NCBI RefSeq assembly: GCF_018494035.1
Contig: NZ_JABBFO010000003.1
Coordinates: 161,687 to 225,686 of the forward strand
Source of the DNA: Rosenbergiella australiborealis
Lineage (GTDB): Bacteria; Pseudomonadota; Gammaproteobacteria; Enterobacterales; Enterobacteriaceae
Direction: 5' to 3'
DNA: 64,000 bases
Notes under the pieces: model-generated
The model's input: the letters and a program-made list of their open reading frames with translations, nothing else
The model's database searches: none
Told to the model about the DNA's origin: nothing
Made by a program: the position numbers and the translations under genes
Part shown: piece by piece, positions 43,223 to 52,295 of the stretch
How positions within the stretch are numbered: the first letter of the stretch is position 1
Layout: each line of letters begins with the position of its first letter

Positions 43223-43642
43223 ATGTCTCAGCCTACCCATACTCGTATTCGGATGTTTAATACGAAGGAAACGTATCCCAACCAAACCCTCGATAACGAT
43301 CTGTGCCAAGCAGTTCGTGCGGGTAACACCATCTATGTCCGAGGCCAAGTGGGTACGGATTTTAGTGGTAAATTAGTTGGACTGGGGGATCCTGCGGCGC
43401 AAGCCGAGCAGGCGATGAAGAATGTCAAACAGTTACTGGAAGAGGCCGGTTCTGATCTGAGCCATATCGTTAAAACCACGACCTACATTACTGATCCACG
43501 CTTCCGCGAGCCGGTTTACCGTGAGGTCGGTAAGTGGTTAAAAGGGGTATTTCCTATTTCTACTGGCTTAGTGGTCAGCGGCTTGGCCCAACCTGAGTGG
43601 CTGATGGAGATCGATATTATCGCCGTTATTCCTGAAGCGTAA
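43223..43642 (+). CDS. RidA/YjgF family enamine/imine deaminase-like protein
   Basis: 139 residues. RidA proteins hydrolyse reactive enamine/imine intermediates released by PLP enzymes and oxidases. The start ATG at 43223 has a strong aaggaga ribosome site; the much longer upstream frame lies inside the monooxygenase gene. Family blocks are TIYVRGQVGTDFSGKLVG, QAEQAMKNVKQLLEEAGSDLSHIVKTTTYITDPRFREPVYRE and GLVVSGLAQPEWLMEIDIIAV. The usual catalytic arginine near the C-terminal third (R-x-x-x-E-V context) is partly changed: SGLAQPEWLMEID replaces the common VxxLxxPxxxVEIE. It may serve an imine product of the neighbouring monooxygenase. Confidence 0.85.
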   Translation: MSQPTHTRIRMFNTKETYPNQTLDNDLCQAVRAGNTIYVRGQVGTDFSGKLVGLGDPAAQAEQAMKNVKQLLEEAGSDLSHIVKTTTYITDPRFREPVYREVGKWLKGVFPISTGLVVSGLAQPEWLMEIDIIAVIPEA

Positions 43643-43651
43643 GGGAGAAGT

Positions 43652-44326
43652 ATGACTATTTCAATCAGTGGATATTGCCCGAAAACCGGTCAGTTAGGTA
43701 TTGCGATCAGCTCATCAAGTATTGCTGTCGGGCAGCGCTGTCCTTGGATCTTGTCCGGAGTCGGCGCCGTTTCATCGCAAAATGTGACACTTCCAGCATT
43801 AGGGCCCGCTATCCTACAGCAGATGCAACAGGGTAAATCGGCGGCGCAAGCATTGGCTGCCGTGATAGCGCAGGAGCCTTACCACGATTATCGGCAAGTG
43901 ACTGTCATGGATAGCCAGGGAGAGAGCGCGGTATGGAGCGGTAACCGTACATTAGGTGTTTGGCAGGCGACAAAAGGTGAGTGCTGTATTGCGGCCGGCA
44001 ATATGTTGGCCAATTTGCAAGTGACCGAGGTGGCGGTGAAGGCGTTTGAAAGCCATCAGGGAGAACTCAGTGAGCGACTGCTTCACGCCTTAGAAGCCGC
44101 ACTTGCTGCGGGCGGCGAAGCGGGGCCTGTCCATTCTGCGGCCTTAAAAACCTATGCCGAACAGAGTTGGCCACTGGCCGATTTACGGGTTGATTGGGCG
44201 GACAATGATCCGGTTGTTGAATTGCGACAGTTATGGCAACGTTGGCAGCCGCAGCAACAAGATTACCTGACTCGTGCGCTTGATCCGCGCCTAGCCCCCA
44301 GCTATGGAGTACCCGGTAATGAATAG
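43652..44326 (+). CDS. DUF1028 family protein
   Basis: 224 residues with the Ntn-hydrolase-like DUF1028 pattern: TISISGYCPKTGQLGIAISSSSIAVGQRCPW, then GVGAVSSQNVT, GPAILQQMQQGKSAAQAL and CCIAAGNMLAN. The family is of unknown biochemical function but is repeatedly found beside RidA and amidohydrolase or peptidase genes. The ATG at 43652 has an agggagaa ribosome site. It overlaps the next gene by 8 bases, so they are translationally coupled. Confidence 0.85.
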   Translation: MTISISGYCPKTGQLGIAISSSSIAVGQRCPWILSGVGAVSSQNVTLPALGPAILQQMQQGKSAAQALAAVIAQEPYHDYRQVTVMDSQGESAVWSGNRTLGVWQATKGECCIAAGNMLANLQVTEVAVKAFESHQGELSERLLHALEAALAAGGEAGPVHSAALKTYAEQSWPLADLRVDWADNDPVVELRQLWQRWQPQQQDYLTRALDPRLAPSYGVPGNE

Positions 44327-45491
44327 TTTGCACTCTCGTACTGTCGAACTATTAGGCTCTCTTATCGAATTTGATACCACCAGCCGCGAAAGTAATCTGC
44401 ATTTGATTAATTTTGTGCGCGATTACTTAGTGGCGAAAGGGGTAAGCTGTGAGCTGATTTTTAATCAGGAAAAGAGTAAAGCGAATCTACTCGCGACCCT
44501 CGGCCCGCAGGTTGAGGGGGGTATTATGCTGTCGGGACATACGGATGTGGTACCGGTGACCGGACAGCAGTGGCACTATCCGCCGTTTCAATTAACCAGT
44601 GAGCAGGGGCGTCATTACGGACGAGGAACGGCAGATATGAAGGGCTTTATCGCCTGTATGCTTGCCCTGGTTGCCCAGGTCGATCAAGCAAGACTGCAAC
44701 GGCCACTCTGGTTAGCCTTGAGTTACGATGAAGAAGTCGGTTGCTTAGGGGTGCACGGTTTACTTGATGAGCTGGCTCAGCGCCCAGTAAAACCTGAACT
44801 CTGTCTGGTGGGCGAGCCGACCTCCATGCAGCCGGTGAACGGACATAAAGGGAAAGTAGCGTTACGCTGTCAAATCGTAGGTCATGAGTGTCATTCCGCC
44901 TATACACCCCAAGGGGTTAATGCCATCAATTATGCCGCACAACTGATTCACTTTATTTTAAAGCGCGATGAACGTCTGGCCGAAGAGGTTAACCCTGCTT
45001 TTGACCCGCCCTTTAGTACACTGCATATTGGTACTATTACGGGGGGTGGGGCATTAAATATTGTGCCAAACCATTGCCAGTTCGATATGGAATTGCGTTA
45101 TCTGCCGCAGCATTCTCCCGATACTGTCATTGATGACATTAAAGCCTATGCAAATCACACGCTCGTGCCACAGATGCAACAGCGATTCTCGGGCAGTGCC
45201 ATTGCTTTCAACACCTTAGCGGCTTATCCCGCACTCTATGTTGCTCAAAGTGAGCCTTGGGTACAACGGCTGCTGAAGTGGACGCAGCAGACAGCGACCA
45301 CAACAGTCGCTTTTGGCACAGAAGCGGGACTGTTTCATCAACAAGGGATCACGACAGTGGTGTGCGGGCCTGGCAGTATGGCACAAGGTCATAAGCCAGA
45401 CGAATACATTGAAGATGCGCAGATTGAACAGTGCTTACAGTTGTTGGTGAAGATGGTCGAGACGTTGTACGTTACTGCACAGACGGAGTAA
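44319..45491 (+). CDS. M20-family deacylase, ArgE-like
   Basis: A di-zinc metallopeptidase-type hydrolase of the acetylornithine deacetylase/ArgE branch, 390 residues. Zinc ligands and catalytic residues appear in LSGHTDVVPV (first His, Asp), GRGTADMKGF (bridging Asp), SYDEEVGCLG (Glu-Glu), LVGEPTSMQ and near the C-terminus in EAGLFHQQGI/CGPGSMAQGHKPDE. The lid/dimerisation domain lies between about 180 and 290. The start ATG at 44319 lies inside the DUF1028 stop region with ggag 9 bases upstream. In this context it probably removes an N-acyl group from an amino acid rather than making arginine. The gene tail overlaps the converging lysR gene by 20 bases. Confidence 0.87.
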   Translation: MNSLHSRTVELLGSLIEFDTTSRESNLHLINFVRDYLVAKGVSCELIFNQEKSKANLLATLGPQVEGGIMLSGHTDVVPVTGQQWHYPPFQLTSEQGRHYGRGTADMKGFIACMLALVAQVDQARLQRPLWLALSYDEEVGCLGVHGLLDELAQRPVKPELCLVGEPTSMQPVNGHKGKVALRCQIVGHECHSAYTPQGVNAINYAAQLIHFILKRDERLAEEVNPAFDPPFSTLHIGTITGGGALNIVPNHCQFDMELRYLPQHSPDTVIDDIKAYANHTLVPQMQQRFSGSAIAFNTLAAYPALYVAQSEPWVQRLLKWTQQTATTTVAFGTEAGLFHQQGITTVVCGPGSMAQGHKPDEYIEDAQIEQCLQLLVKMVETLYVTAQTE

Positions 45492-46383
45492 GTTGCTCAA
45501 CACAGTATTGCTTAAATAGCTCAGCAGGCGTGGTCAGTGGATTACGCTTGAGCCATGCCGCCACTAATCCTGAGCCCTCGACCACATCTTTTAGACGTAT
45601 CGTCACCAGTTTTTGTCCGTCATAGGTGGTGTCGCCATGGGGTCGTGTGACTAAGAAGGCAAAGCCAAAGCCTTGACCGACCATCCCTCTGACCATCTCA
45701 ATGGACGGCGAACTGAATACGATGTTTGGCACGAGTCCAGCCTGGGTGAATAAGCTGACGAAATAATGGCGACTGGGTAACACATCCAGCAAGATCATCG
45801 GCAGTTCTGCCAGTGCTTTTAAACTGACCGTATCGTGTTTGGCAAGAGGATGATCAGCCGGTAATAGCACATAAGGAGCTTGTGGCGCTAATAGTGCAGT
45901 GGTGTCGATCGTTGCGTCAAGTTGGTGCTGATAAAGTAGGACGAGATCGTAATTCCCCGCAATTAATCCCTTCACCAACTCATGTTGTTCGCCATCGCGA
46001 ACGGTAATTTCAACACCAGGATAGAGTGCTTTGAAGCCCCGGAGGAGTTTTGGCAGGATAAGAGGCGCGACCGTTTCAAAACAGCCAATCTCAATTTTAC
46101 CCGAAACGATATTATTATCGGCGAGGGCGTTTTGTTCAAATTCGTGCGCGGTTCTGATCAATTTTAGTGCTTTGTGATAAAACCTTGCACCACTCGGTGT
46201 CAGCGTAACGCCTTGGGCATGGTGGCGAATAAATAAAGTCACCCCAAAACTCTCCTCCAAACCTTTAATCGCTGTCGAAATAGAGGGCTGCGCGATAAAT
46301 AATTGACGCGATGCTTCAGCAACACTGCCACATTCTACGGTCGTCACAAAATACTTTAGCTGACGTAATGTGAAATTTGCCAT
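45472..46383 (-). CDS. LysR-family transcriptional regulator
   Basis: 303 residues: an N-terminal winged helix-turn-helix (FTLRQLKYFVTTVECGSVAEASRQLFIAQPSISTAIKGLEE) and a C-terminal periplasmic-binding-like effector domain. It sits between the two accessory operons, tail-to-tail with the M20 gene and divergent from the ABC importer gene, so it most likely controls the importer operon from the 173-bp region 46384-46556, and possibly the monooxygenase operon as well. The inducer is not known. Confidence 0.93.
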   Translation of the reverse strand: MANFTLRQLKYFVTTVECGSVAEASRQLFIAQPSISTAIKGLEESFGVTLFIRHHAQGVTLTPSGARFYHKALKLIRTAHEFEQNALADNNIVSGKIEIGCFETVAPLILPKLLRGFKALYPGVEITVRDGEQHELVKGLIAGNYDLVLLYQHQLDATIDTTALLAPQAPYVLLPADHPLAKHDTVSLKALAELPMILLDVLPSRHYFVSLFTQAGLVPNIVFSSPSIEMVRGMVGQGFGFAFLVTRPHGDTTYDGQKLVTIRLKDVVEGSGLVAAWLKRNPLTTPAELFKQYCVEQLTPSVQ

Positions 46384-46556
46384 TGATTTACCCCGATAAT
46401 AAGTTCTCCTGCTAATAAAATCATGTAACCATAGTTTTTTTATCTTTTGAATGAATAAATTTAATAATTTACCTTATCAGTCTCTGGTCTGAAGATTGCA
46501 GAACTCTCTCTATGTTTCGCGTAGTTGCTCACCGCACCTAACACTGAAGGAAATGA

Positions 46557-48077
46557 ATGATGAGTTTTGACTGGAGTTATTTTTTTAGTTTGTTCAAAGA
46601 CCGTGACTTTTGGTCCGCTACCTGGACAGTCGTCAGTTTAAGTGTGAGTGCGTGGATAATCAGTATTGTCTTCGGTTTTATTCTCGCTTTAGCGCGTCAA
46701 CACAAACATCCGCTCTTACAGGGTATTGCGCGGGCCTATATTTGGTTCTTTCGCAGCTTACCGTTGTTAGTGCTGCTTATTTTCGTCTACAACTTGCCAC
46801 AGGCGCTACCTTCGACGTCAGTTATCTTAAGTAATCCTTATTGGTCGGGATTAATTGCGCTGGTATTGAGTGAGAGTGCTTATATCGCTGAAATTCATCG
46901 CGGCGGTTTATTATCGATTCCTAAAGGGCAATACGAAGCGGGTAAGGCGCTGGGTCTGGGCTATCGGGTATTGCAGTATAAAGTTATTATTCCCCAAGCT
47001 ATCCGTGTCGCCCTACCTGCGTTAGCGAATGAATTTATCTCTATCGTTAAGTTAACCTCGTTGGTTTCTGTGGTGTCGCTCACCGAGATTTTATTAGTGG
47101 GTCAACGTCTATACACCGAGAACTTTTTGGTGATGGAAACCATGTGTGCTGTGGCGATCTACTATATTTTGGTCGTGACAGTATTTGACACATTGTTAAA
47201 ACGTTTAGAAGCCTGGTTAGATTTATCTGCGCGCCATAAACGTCCGCTTGTCGCGCCTAAACTCTATGAATTGGCCAATACCCCTCTTGCCAATGCCGAT
47301 GTTAATCGCAGCTCGGCAACCTTTGCTCTGCAAGCCAAGCAGTTACACAAAGCCTTTAATAATGTTGAAGTGTTGGGCAGCATCTCGTTTGCCGTCACGC
47401 CGGGAGAAGTGGTCTCCCTTATCGGGCCCTCTGGGTCGGGCAAAACGACGCTTATCCGTCTACTGAATGGTATGGATAAACTCGATGGCGGGGAGGTCTG
47501 GCTTAATGATCAATCCTTTATTCGCTTAAACCGTAACACGGCCGGGAAAGAACGTTTTTATGAAAACAGCGCGTTAAGTCAGCAAATTGGGATGGTTTTC
47601 CAAGGGTTTAATTTATTCCCTCATCTAACGGTATTAGAGAATCTTTTATTAGCACCCACGTGGCATAAATTGGGCACCGCCGAACAACGCCAACATTTTG
47701 CTGCCGTCACATTGAATAAAGTGGGCATGCTGGATCATGCGAATAAATATCCGCACCAACTGTCGGGAGGGCAACAGCAACGGGTCGCTATTGCGCGAGC
47801 ATTAATGATGAAACCACGCATTATGTTATTCGATGAACCAACCTCCGCCCTCGATCCTGAAAAAGTGACAGAAGTATTGAACGTTATTGAGCAACTGGCT
47901 CGTGAAGGGATCACGATGTTGATTGTCACTCATGAAATGAAGTTTGCCTTTAGTATCTCCGATCGCGTGTTATTTATGGAGCAAGGCCGCATTGTCTGCG
48001 ATGACACGCCTGACGCGTTACGCAGTGGTAACCATCCGCGCATTATGCAATTTCTAAAAGATATTTCTTTTAACTAA
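46557..48077 (+). CDS. Amino-acid ABC importer, permease fused to ATPase
   Basis: 506 residues joining two proteins that are usually separate. Residues 1-225 are a HisM/GltJ-type permease ([18 protein letters not shown], and the EAA loop [32 protein letters not shown]). After a linker, residues about 260-506 are a polar-amino-acid ATPase with Walker [10 protein letters not shown] near 291, signature [15 protein letters not shown] near 399 and Walker [15 protein letters not shown]. Tandem ATGs at 46557 and 46560 share one gaagga ribosome site. It is followed by its binding protein 10 bp later. A dimer of this fusion could form a full importer. Confidence 0.92.
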   Translation: MMSFDWSYFFSLFKDRDFWSATWTVVSLSVSAWIISIVFGFILALARQHKHPLLQGIARAYIWFFRSLPLLVLLIFVYNLPQALPSTSVILSNPYWSGLIALVLSESAYIAEIHRGGLLSIPKGQYEAGKALGLGYRVLQYKVIIPQAIRVALPALANEFISIVKLTSLVSVVSLTEILLVGQRLYTENFLVMETMCAVAIYYILVVTVFDTLLKRLEAWLDLSARHKRPLVAPKLYELANTPLANADVNRSSATFALQAKQLHKAFNNVEVLGSISFAVTPGEVVSLIGPSGSGKTTLIRLLNGMDKLDGGEVWLNDQSFIRLNRNTAGKERFYENSALSQQIGMVFQGFNLFPHLTVLENLLLAPTWHKLGTAEQRQHFAAVTLNKVGMLDHANKYPHQLSGGQQQRVAIARALMMKPRIMLFDEPTSALDPEKVTEVLNVIEQLAREGITMLIVTHEMKFAFSISDRVLFMEQGRIVCDDTPDALRSGNHPRIMQFLKDISFN

Positions 48078-48087
48078 CGAGGTAACA

Positions 48088-48912
48088 ATGATGAAAAAAA
48101 CCCTAAAATTAGCCGTTATCAGTAGTGTTGCGATGTGGGTCAGTTTTAATGCCTCGGCAGAGTTTTTACAGCCCGCTAAGATCGTGGCAGGTTCTGATAT
48201 TACCTTCGCACCTTATGAATATATGGACCAAGGAAAACCGGCAGGCTTTGATATTGAAATGCTTTCAGGTATTGCGAAACAACTTAATCGCCAAGTGGTG
48301 AGCGTTGATACGCGCTTTCCCAATTTGATCCCTGGTTTGCGGGGCAAACGTTTCGATGTCACGAACTCAGCCATGTACATCACGCCAGAAAGATTGAAAG
48401 TGATTGATATGGTGCCTTATCTGAAAACCGGACAACAGATTTTATCGCTCGCGAATGCCGCTTACCAACCGAAAACTCCGGCTGAATTCTGTGGCCATAA
48501 AGTAGGGACGATGGCGGGGTCTTCATTTCTACAACATTTACAAAATTTCTCTGATACGCAATGTGTGAAGCAAGGCAAACCGCCGATTCAGATCAGTGAA
48601 TACCCAACCGATCCACAAACCACACAGGCACTCCTCTCGCACGCGGTAGATGCTCAGATTACTGATGTCGCCGTCGCGCAAGCGGCCGTGAAAAAACTAC
48701 CGGGTAAAGTGACGGTAACCTCGACGCAATTACTCTATCCAGTGTTGATGGGTATTGGTGTAAGAAAGGATGCGCCAGATGTGAAGGCGGCGATTACCGA
48801 TGGCCTAAATAAATTCCGTAAAACTCCTGAGTATCAACAGTTGTTTGCTCGTTATCACTTCACTGCCCCTACCGAGCAAGAAATTCAATCACTGTCCGCT
48901 TCAGCGGAATAG
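48088..48912 (+). CDS. Periplasmic amino-acid-binding protein of the ABC importer
   Basis: 274 residues, a family 3 solute-binding protein. The signal peptide ends near NASA24. The start of the mature fold, IVAGSDITFAPYEYMDQGKPAGFDIEML, is the family signature, and NSAMYITPERLKVIDMVPY is the ligand-hinge region. Cysteines in FCGHKVGTM and TQCVKQG could form a disulfide. The aspartate/arginine carboxylate-binding residues typical of amino-acid receptors are partly recognisable, but the ligand cannot be read from sequence. Confidence 0.92.
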   Translation: MMKKTLKLAVISSVAMWVSFNASAEFLQPAKIVAGSDITFAPYEYMDQGKPAGFDIEMLSGIAKQLNRQVVSVDTRFPNLIPGLRGKRFDVTNSAMYITPERLKVIDMVPYLKTGQQILSLANAAYQPKTPAEFCGHKVGTMAGSSFLQHLQNFSDTQCVKQGKPPIQISEYPTDPQTTQALLSHAVDAQITDVAVAQAAVKKLPGKVTVTSTQLLYPVLMGIGVRKDAPDVKAAITDGLNKFRKTPEYQQLFARYHFTAPTEQEIQSLSASAE

Positions 48913-48918
48913 GGAAAG

Positions 48919-49644
48919 ATGATGACTCACCTTGAATCTCAATTACGCAGCGATTTGGCTGCGTGTTTTCAAATGGTTGCCGAGTTGGGTATGCACGAAG
49001 CTGTGGCGAACCATTTTAGTGCAGCCGTTTCTGAAGATGGAAAAAAATTCCTTATTAATCCTAAATGGGTCCATTTCTCAAGGATTAAGCCGGAAGATTT
49101 ATTGTTGTTAGATGCCGATAATCCAGAGGACGCTAAGCGTCCGGACGTCGATGCGACGGCATGGGCCATCCACGGTCAAATTCATCAGCGCCGCCCGGAT
49201 ATCCGGGCTGTTCTCCATTTACATCCTATCTATACCACGACGATTGCTTGCTTAGACGACCCGCGTATTCTGCCGATCGACCAAACTACCGCTCGCTACT
49301 TTAACCGTATGGCTTATGACGAGCAGTATGGTGGCATGGCTGATAGTGAGGCGGAAGGTGCAAGATTGGCGCAGTTACTCGGTCATCATCAACGTTTATT
49401 AATGGGAAATCATGGGGTGATGGTCACCGCTAAAACCATTGGTGAAGCCTTTGATGATATCTATACCCTTGAGCGGGCATGTACCTTTTTAGTCAAGGCT
49501 TACAGTACTGGGCGGCCTATCCGCGTATTAAACGATGATGTCGCAGAAAAAACAGCACGTGGCTGGGAGCAAATCACTGATTTTTCTCAAGCGCATTTTG
49601 AGGAGATGAAAAAATTACTCCTCGAACGCCAAGGTCGTTGTTAA
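48919..49644 (+). CDS. Class II aldolase/adducin family protein
   Basis: 241 residues. A zinc-dependent class II aldolase or decarboxylase-like enzyme, the fold of fuculose-1-phosphate aldolase. The zinc histidines lie in HLHPIYTTTIA near residue 93 and in GNHGVMV near 162, with a further glutamate in the N-terminal half. It has none of the sugar-phosphate-specific ends that would identify FucA or AraD. It lies between the importer and a D-2-hydroxyacid dehydrogenase with 6- and 19-bp gaps, so it probably handles a carbon-skeleton product of the imported compound. Confidence 0.85.
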   Translation: MMTHLESQLRSDLAACFQMVAELGMHEAVANHFSAAVSEDGKKFLINPKWVHFSRIKPEDLLLLDADNPEDAKRPDVDATAWAIHGQIHQRRPDIRAVLHLHPIYTTTIACLDDPRILPIDQTTARYFNRMAYDEQYGGMADSEAEGARLAQLLGHHQRLLMGNHGVMVTAKTIGEAFDDIYTLERACTFLVKAYSTGRPIRVLNDDVAEKTARGWEQITDFSQAHFEEMKKLLLERQGRC

Positions 49645-49663
49645 ACCCGGATCAGGAGATGAA

Positions 49664-50626
49664 ATGACTTTATCTGCCGTTCTTATTGATGAAGAGCAAC
49701 TATTTTGTAATGACGCCACTATGGCGCGGTTAGCCAGCGTGTTCAGTCGGTTTGACCGTTATCCGCAGACTGCCGATGAGCAGTGTGCTGAGCGATTAAA
49801 AGATGCCGAGGTGGTGATTACCAATGGAACGCCGCTGACGCGTGACACGCTGCAACAGGCGCCACACCTAAAATTGATTTTAATTGGTGGCACAGGCAGT
49901 GAGTATGTGGATTGCCAAGCGGCGAGTGAGTTAGGGATAGCGGTCTACAACTGCCAAGGTTATGGCATTGACTCATTAGCCCAACATACCTTTGCACTGA
50001 TATTGGGACTGACTAACGGGCTTGTTAATTTTCAAACAACCCTGCACACCGATCGCTGGCAACGTGCCGGGACGTTTTGCTTATTAAGTGAAACTATTAC
50101 TGAGCTGAGCGGTAAGCGATTATTAATTGTGGGTTACGGGGCGACAGGCCAACGAGTCGCTCAGCTTGCCACCGCTTTCGGTATGGAGGTGGTGCTAGCA
50201 GAATTACCTGGCCGCACGTTGCGTGCGGGCCGGGTAGCACTCGATGATGCTTTACCCACGGCTGATATCGTGAGTGTACACTGTCCATTGACAGCAGAAA
50301 CCACCGAGTTATTTTCGGCATCACGACTCGCTTTAATGAAGCCATCCGCTTATTTAATTAATACGGCGCGTGGAGCGATTGTTGATGAAAATGCTTTGGC
50401 TACGGCGCTACAGCAAGGAAAACTGGCTGGCGCTGGCTTAGATGTGTTTTCCCAAGAGCCACTTCCTCAGGCTCATCCACTGCTTTGTCCCACGCTGGCA
50501 CATAAGCTGATTCTTACTCCGCACGTTGCATGGGCGAGTGAAGAAGCGAGGCAGAAGATGGTCGATCAACTTATTGAAAATGTTGATCACTTCATTCATC
50601 AACGACCGCTTCGTCGAATAAATTAA
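49664..50626 (+). CDS. D-isomer-specific 2-hydroxyacid dehydrogenase
   Basis: 320 residues. NAD-dependent reduction of a 2-keto acid or oxidation of a D-2-hydroxyacid. The Rossmann motif is LLIVGYGATGQRVAQLA near residues 150-166. The catalytic Arg is in NTARGAIVDENAL near 238, the Glu in SQEPLP, and the His in LTPHVAWAS near 286. It resembles glycerate/hydroxypyruvate reductases and glyoxylate reductases, but specificity is not decided. It is the last tightly spaced gene of the importer operon. Confidence 0.9.
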   Translation: MTLSAVLIDEEQLFCNDATMARLASVFSRFDRYPQTADEQCAERLKDAEVVITNGTPLTRDTLQQAPHLKLILIGGTGSEYVDCQAASELGIAVYNCQGYGIDSLAQHTFALILGLTNGLVNFQTTLHTDRWQRAGTFCLLSETITELSGKRLLIVGYGATGQRVAQLATAFGMEVVLAELPGRTLRAGRVALDDALPTADIVSVHCPLTAETTELFSASRLALMKPSAYLINTARGAIVDENALATALQQGKLAGAGLDVFSQEPLPQAHPLLCPTLAHKLILTPHVAWASEEARQKMVDQLIENVDHFIHQRPLRRIN

Positions 50627-50655
50627 TTTTATTTAACGATTAAGTTGGCATAAAA

Positions 50656-50700
50656 CCTGCTTTTTATCCTTTGGCAATAACCAATAATAAAAAGCAGGAG
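50656..50700 (+). promoter_or_regulatory. Stem-loop that buries the ribosome site of the permease gene
   Basis: A perfect 12-bp inverted repeat, cctgctttttat (50656-50667) with ataaaaagcagg (50687-50698), encloses a loop that itself pairs ttgg/ccaa. The 3' arm contains the AGG of the AGGAG ribosome site (50696-50700) of the gene starting at 50707, so folding would block translation. No T-run follows, so it is not a terminator. Confidence 0.65.
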
Positions 50701-50706
50701 TATTTT

Positions 50707-52254
50707 ATGGCAAAGGGTGAATTAAAGAAAAGATTGAGTCTTGTCGACCTTTCGTTACTCGGTATCGGCTCAATGATTGGCTCGGGTTGGCTGTATGCGG
50801 CCCTCAATAGTTCAGGTTATGCAGGAGGAAATACAGGCTGGGCATGGACACTTGGTGCGATTATCGTCTTATTAATTGGTCTGGTTTCGGCAGAACTGTC
50901 CGCTGCGATACCCCGCGCCGGGGGATTTGTTCGTTACCCTAACTATTCGCACGGTAATGTGGTGGGGTTTGTTATTGGTGTCAGTTCACTGTTGGCGTAT
51001 ACCAGTACGGCAGGTGTGGAAGTGGAAGCCGTAAGGCAGTATGCCCTCTATTGGTGGCCTGCACTGGGGCATACCGACGGTAGCCCTACAACGATGGGCT
51101 TTGCTGTACAGATCGGCTTGTTAGTGATGTTCTTTCTCCTTAACTACTGGAGTGTCAGTGTTTTTGGACGCGTCAATACCATCATTACCACGTTTAAATT
51201 TATTGTTCCTATTATCACCATTGTTACCCTCTTACTGTATTTCAACTCAGCAAACTTACAGGTTCCGCCAGCGCCCCCTGGTGGTGCACACGGGGTGTTT
51301 ACCTCGCTTACCGGAGCCGGTATTGTGTTTGCTTATCTTGGTTTTCGACAAGCGGTGGATTTTGCTAGTGAGGCGAAAAATCCGCAACGAAATGTGCCGA
51401 TTGCCATTGGTATTGCTATTGCGGTAAGTTTTGTCATCTATATTGCCTTGCAATATGCCTTTATGGGTGCCGTACCGAGCGATGTCCTCTCTGCACATGG
51501 TTGGGCAGGTCTTAAAGCGATTTTCCAATCACCGTATGCGGATCTTGCGCGTAGTTTAGGGCTGATGTGGTTAATTAATTTAATTTTAGTGGATGCGGTT
51601 ATTTCGCCTGCCGGTACCGGTAATATCTATCTGGCCAGTGCGGCACGTGTGCTGTTTGCTTTAGCGCGTAATGGGCATCTTTGGAAAAGTGCGGGACATG
51701 TCGATGAAAAATCGGGGGTTCCTCGTGGTGCATTATGGTTAGCGTTAATTCTCTCAATAGCATGGACGTTGCCTTCTGAATTCCAAGTCTGGGGCGGATT
51801 AATTGGTGCAGTGACTTCTGCCACTGTATTTACCTACATGCCTGGCCCGGTGACTCTGGCCGCTTTTCGTACTCATCTTCCTGACTTACAAAGACCGTTT
51901 AGGTTACCGATTGCCGGATTGTTAAGTCCATTGTCCTTCGTCGCCAGTACCTTATTAATTTACTGGAGCGGCTGGACAGTTAATGAAATCCTTATCCCGA
52001 TTTTTATCGTTGCCTGGGTAGGTTATGCCGTGTTGGGGAGAAATAATCCGACGCATAAGCAAGATATTGCCTGTAGCTGGTGGTTATTAGCCTACTATAT
52101 TGCCATGCTGATTATCTCCAAACTGGGGACCTTTGACGGCCTGAATATACTAAGCAGTCCTTTGGATATGATCTTAGTCGCGGTGGTAGGGTTAGTTTGT
52201 TATTACTGGGGCGCGAAGACCAGTATTGCTAAACCAATTATTGCTGAAGAGTAA
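50707..52254 (+). CDS. APC-family amino acid permease
   Basis: 515 residues with 12 or more membrane segments. The start MAKGELKKRLSLVDLSLLGIGSMIGSGWLYA carries the GIGSMIGSG substrate/Na-binding motif of the APC superfamily, resembling aspartate:proton symporters and the YveA/YhdG-type group. The ATG at 50707 with aggag 6 bases upstream is preferred over an in-frame ATG at 50671. It follows the dehydrogenase gene by 80 bp and is probably functionally linked, offering a second uptake route. A possible translational hairpin covers its ribosome site. Ends with a clear terminator. Confidence 0.9.
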   Translation: MAKGELKKRLSLVDLSLLGIGSMIGSGWLYAALNSSGYAGGNTGWAWTLGAIIVLLIGLVSAELSAAIPRAGGFVRYPNYSHGNVVGFVIGVSSLLAYTSTAGVEVEAVRQYALYWWPALGHTDGSPTTMGFAVQIGLLVMFFLLNYWSVSVFGRVNTIITTFKFIVPIITIVTLLLYFNSANLQVPPAPPGGAHGVFTSLTGAGIVFAYLGFRQAVDFASEAKNPQRNVPIAIGIAIAVSFVIYIALQYAFMGAVPSDVLSAHGWAGLKAIFQSPYADLARSLGLMWLINLILVDAVISPAGTGNIYLASAARVLFALARNGHLWKSAGHVDEKSGVPRGALWLALILSIAWTLPSEFQVWGGLIGAVTSATVFTYMPGPVTLAAFRTHLPDLQRPFRLPIAGLLSPLSFVASTLLIYWSGWTVNEILIPIFIVAWVGYAVLGRNNPTHKQDIACSWWLLAYYIAMLIISKLGTFDGLNILSSPLDMILVAVVGLVCYYWGAKTSIAKPIIAEE

Positions 52255-52265
52255 ATCCAGGTAAG

Positions 52266-52294
52266 ACCCAGAGCATTGTCTCTGGGTTTTTTTT
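52266..52294 (+). terminator. Intrinsic terminator of the permease gene
   Basis: acccagag pairs with ctctgggt, followed by eight T residues. Confidence 0.93.
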
Positions 52295-52295
52295 A

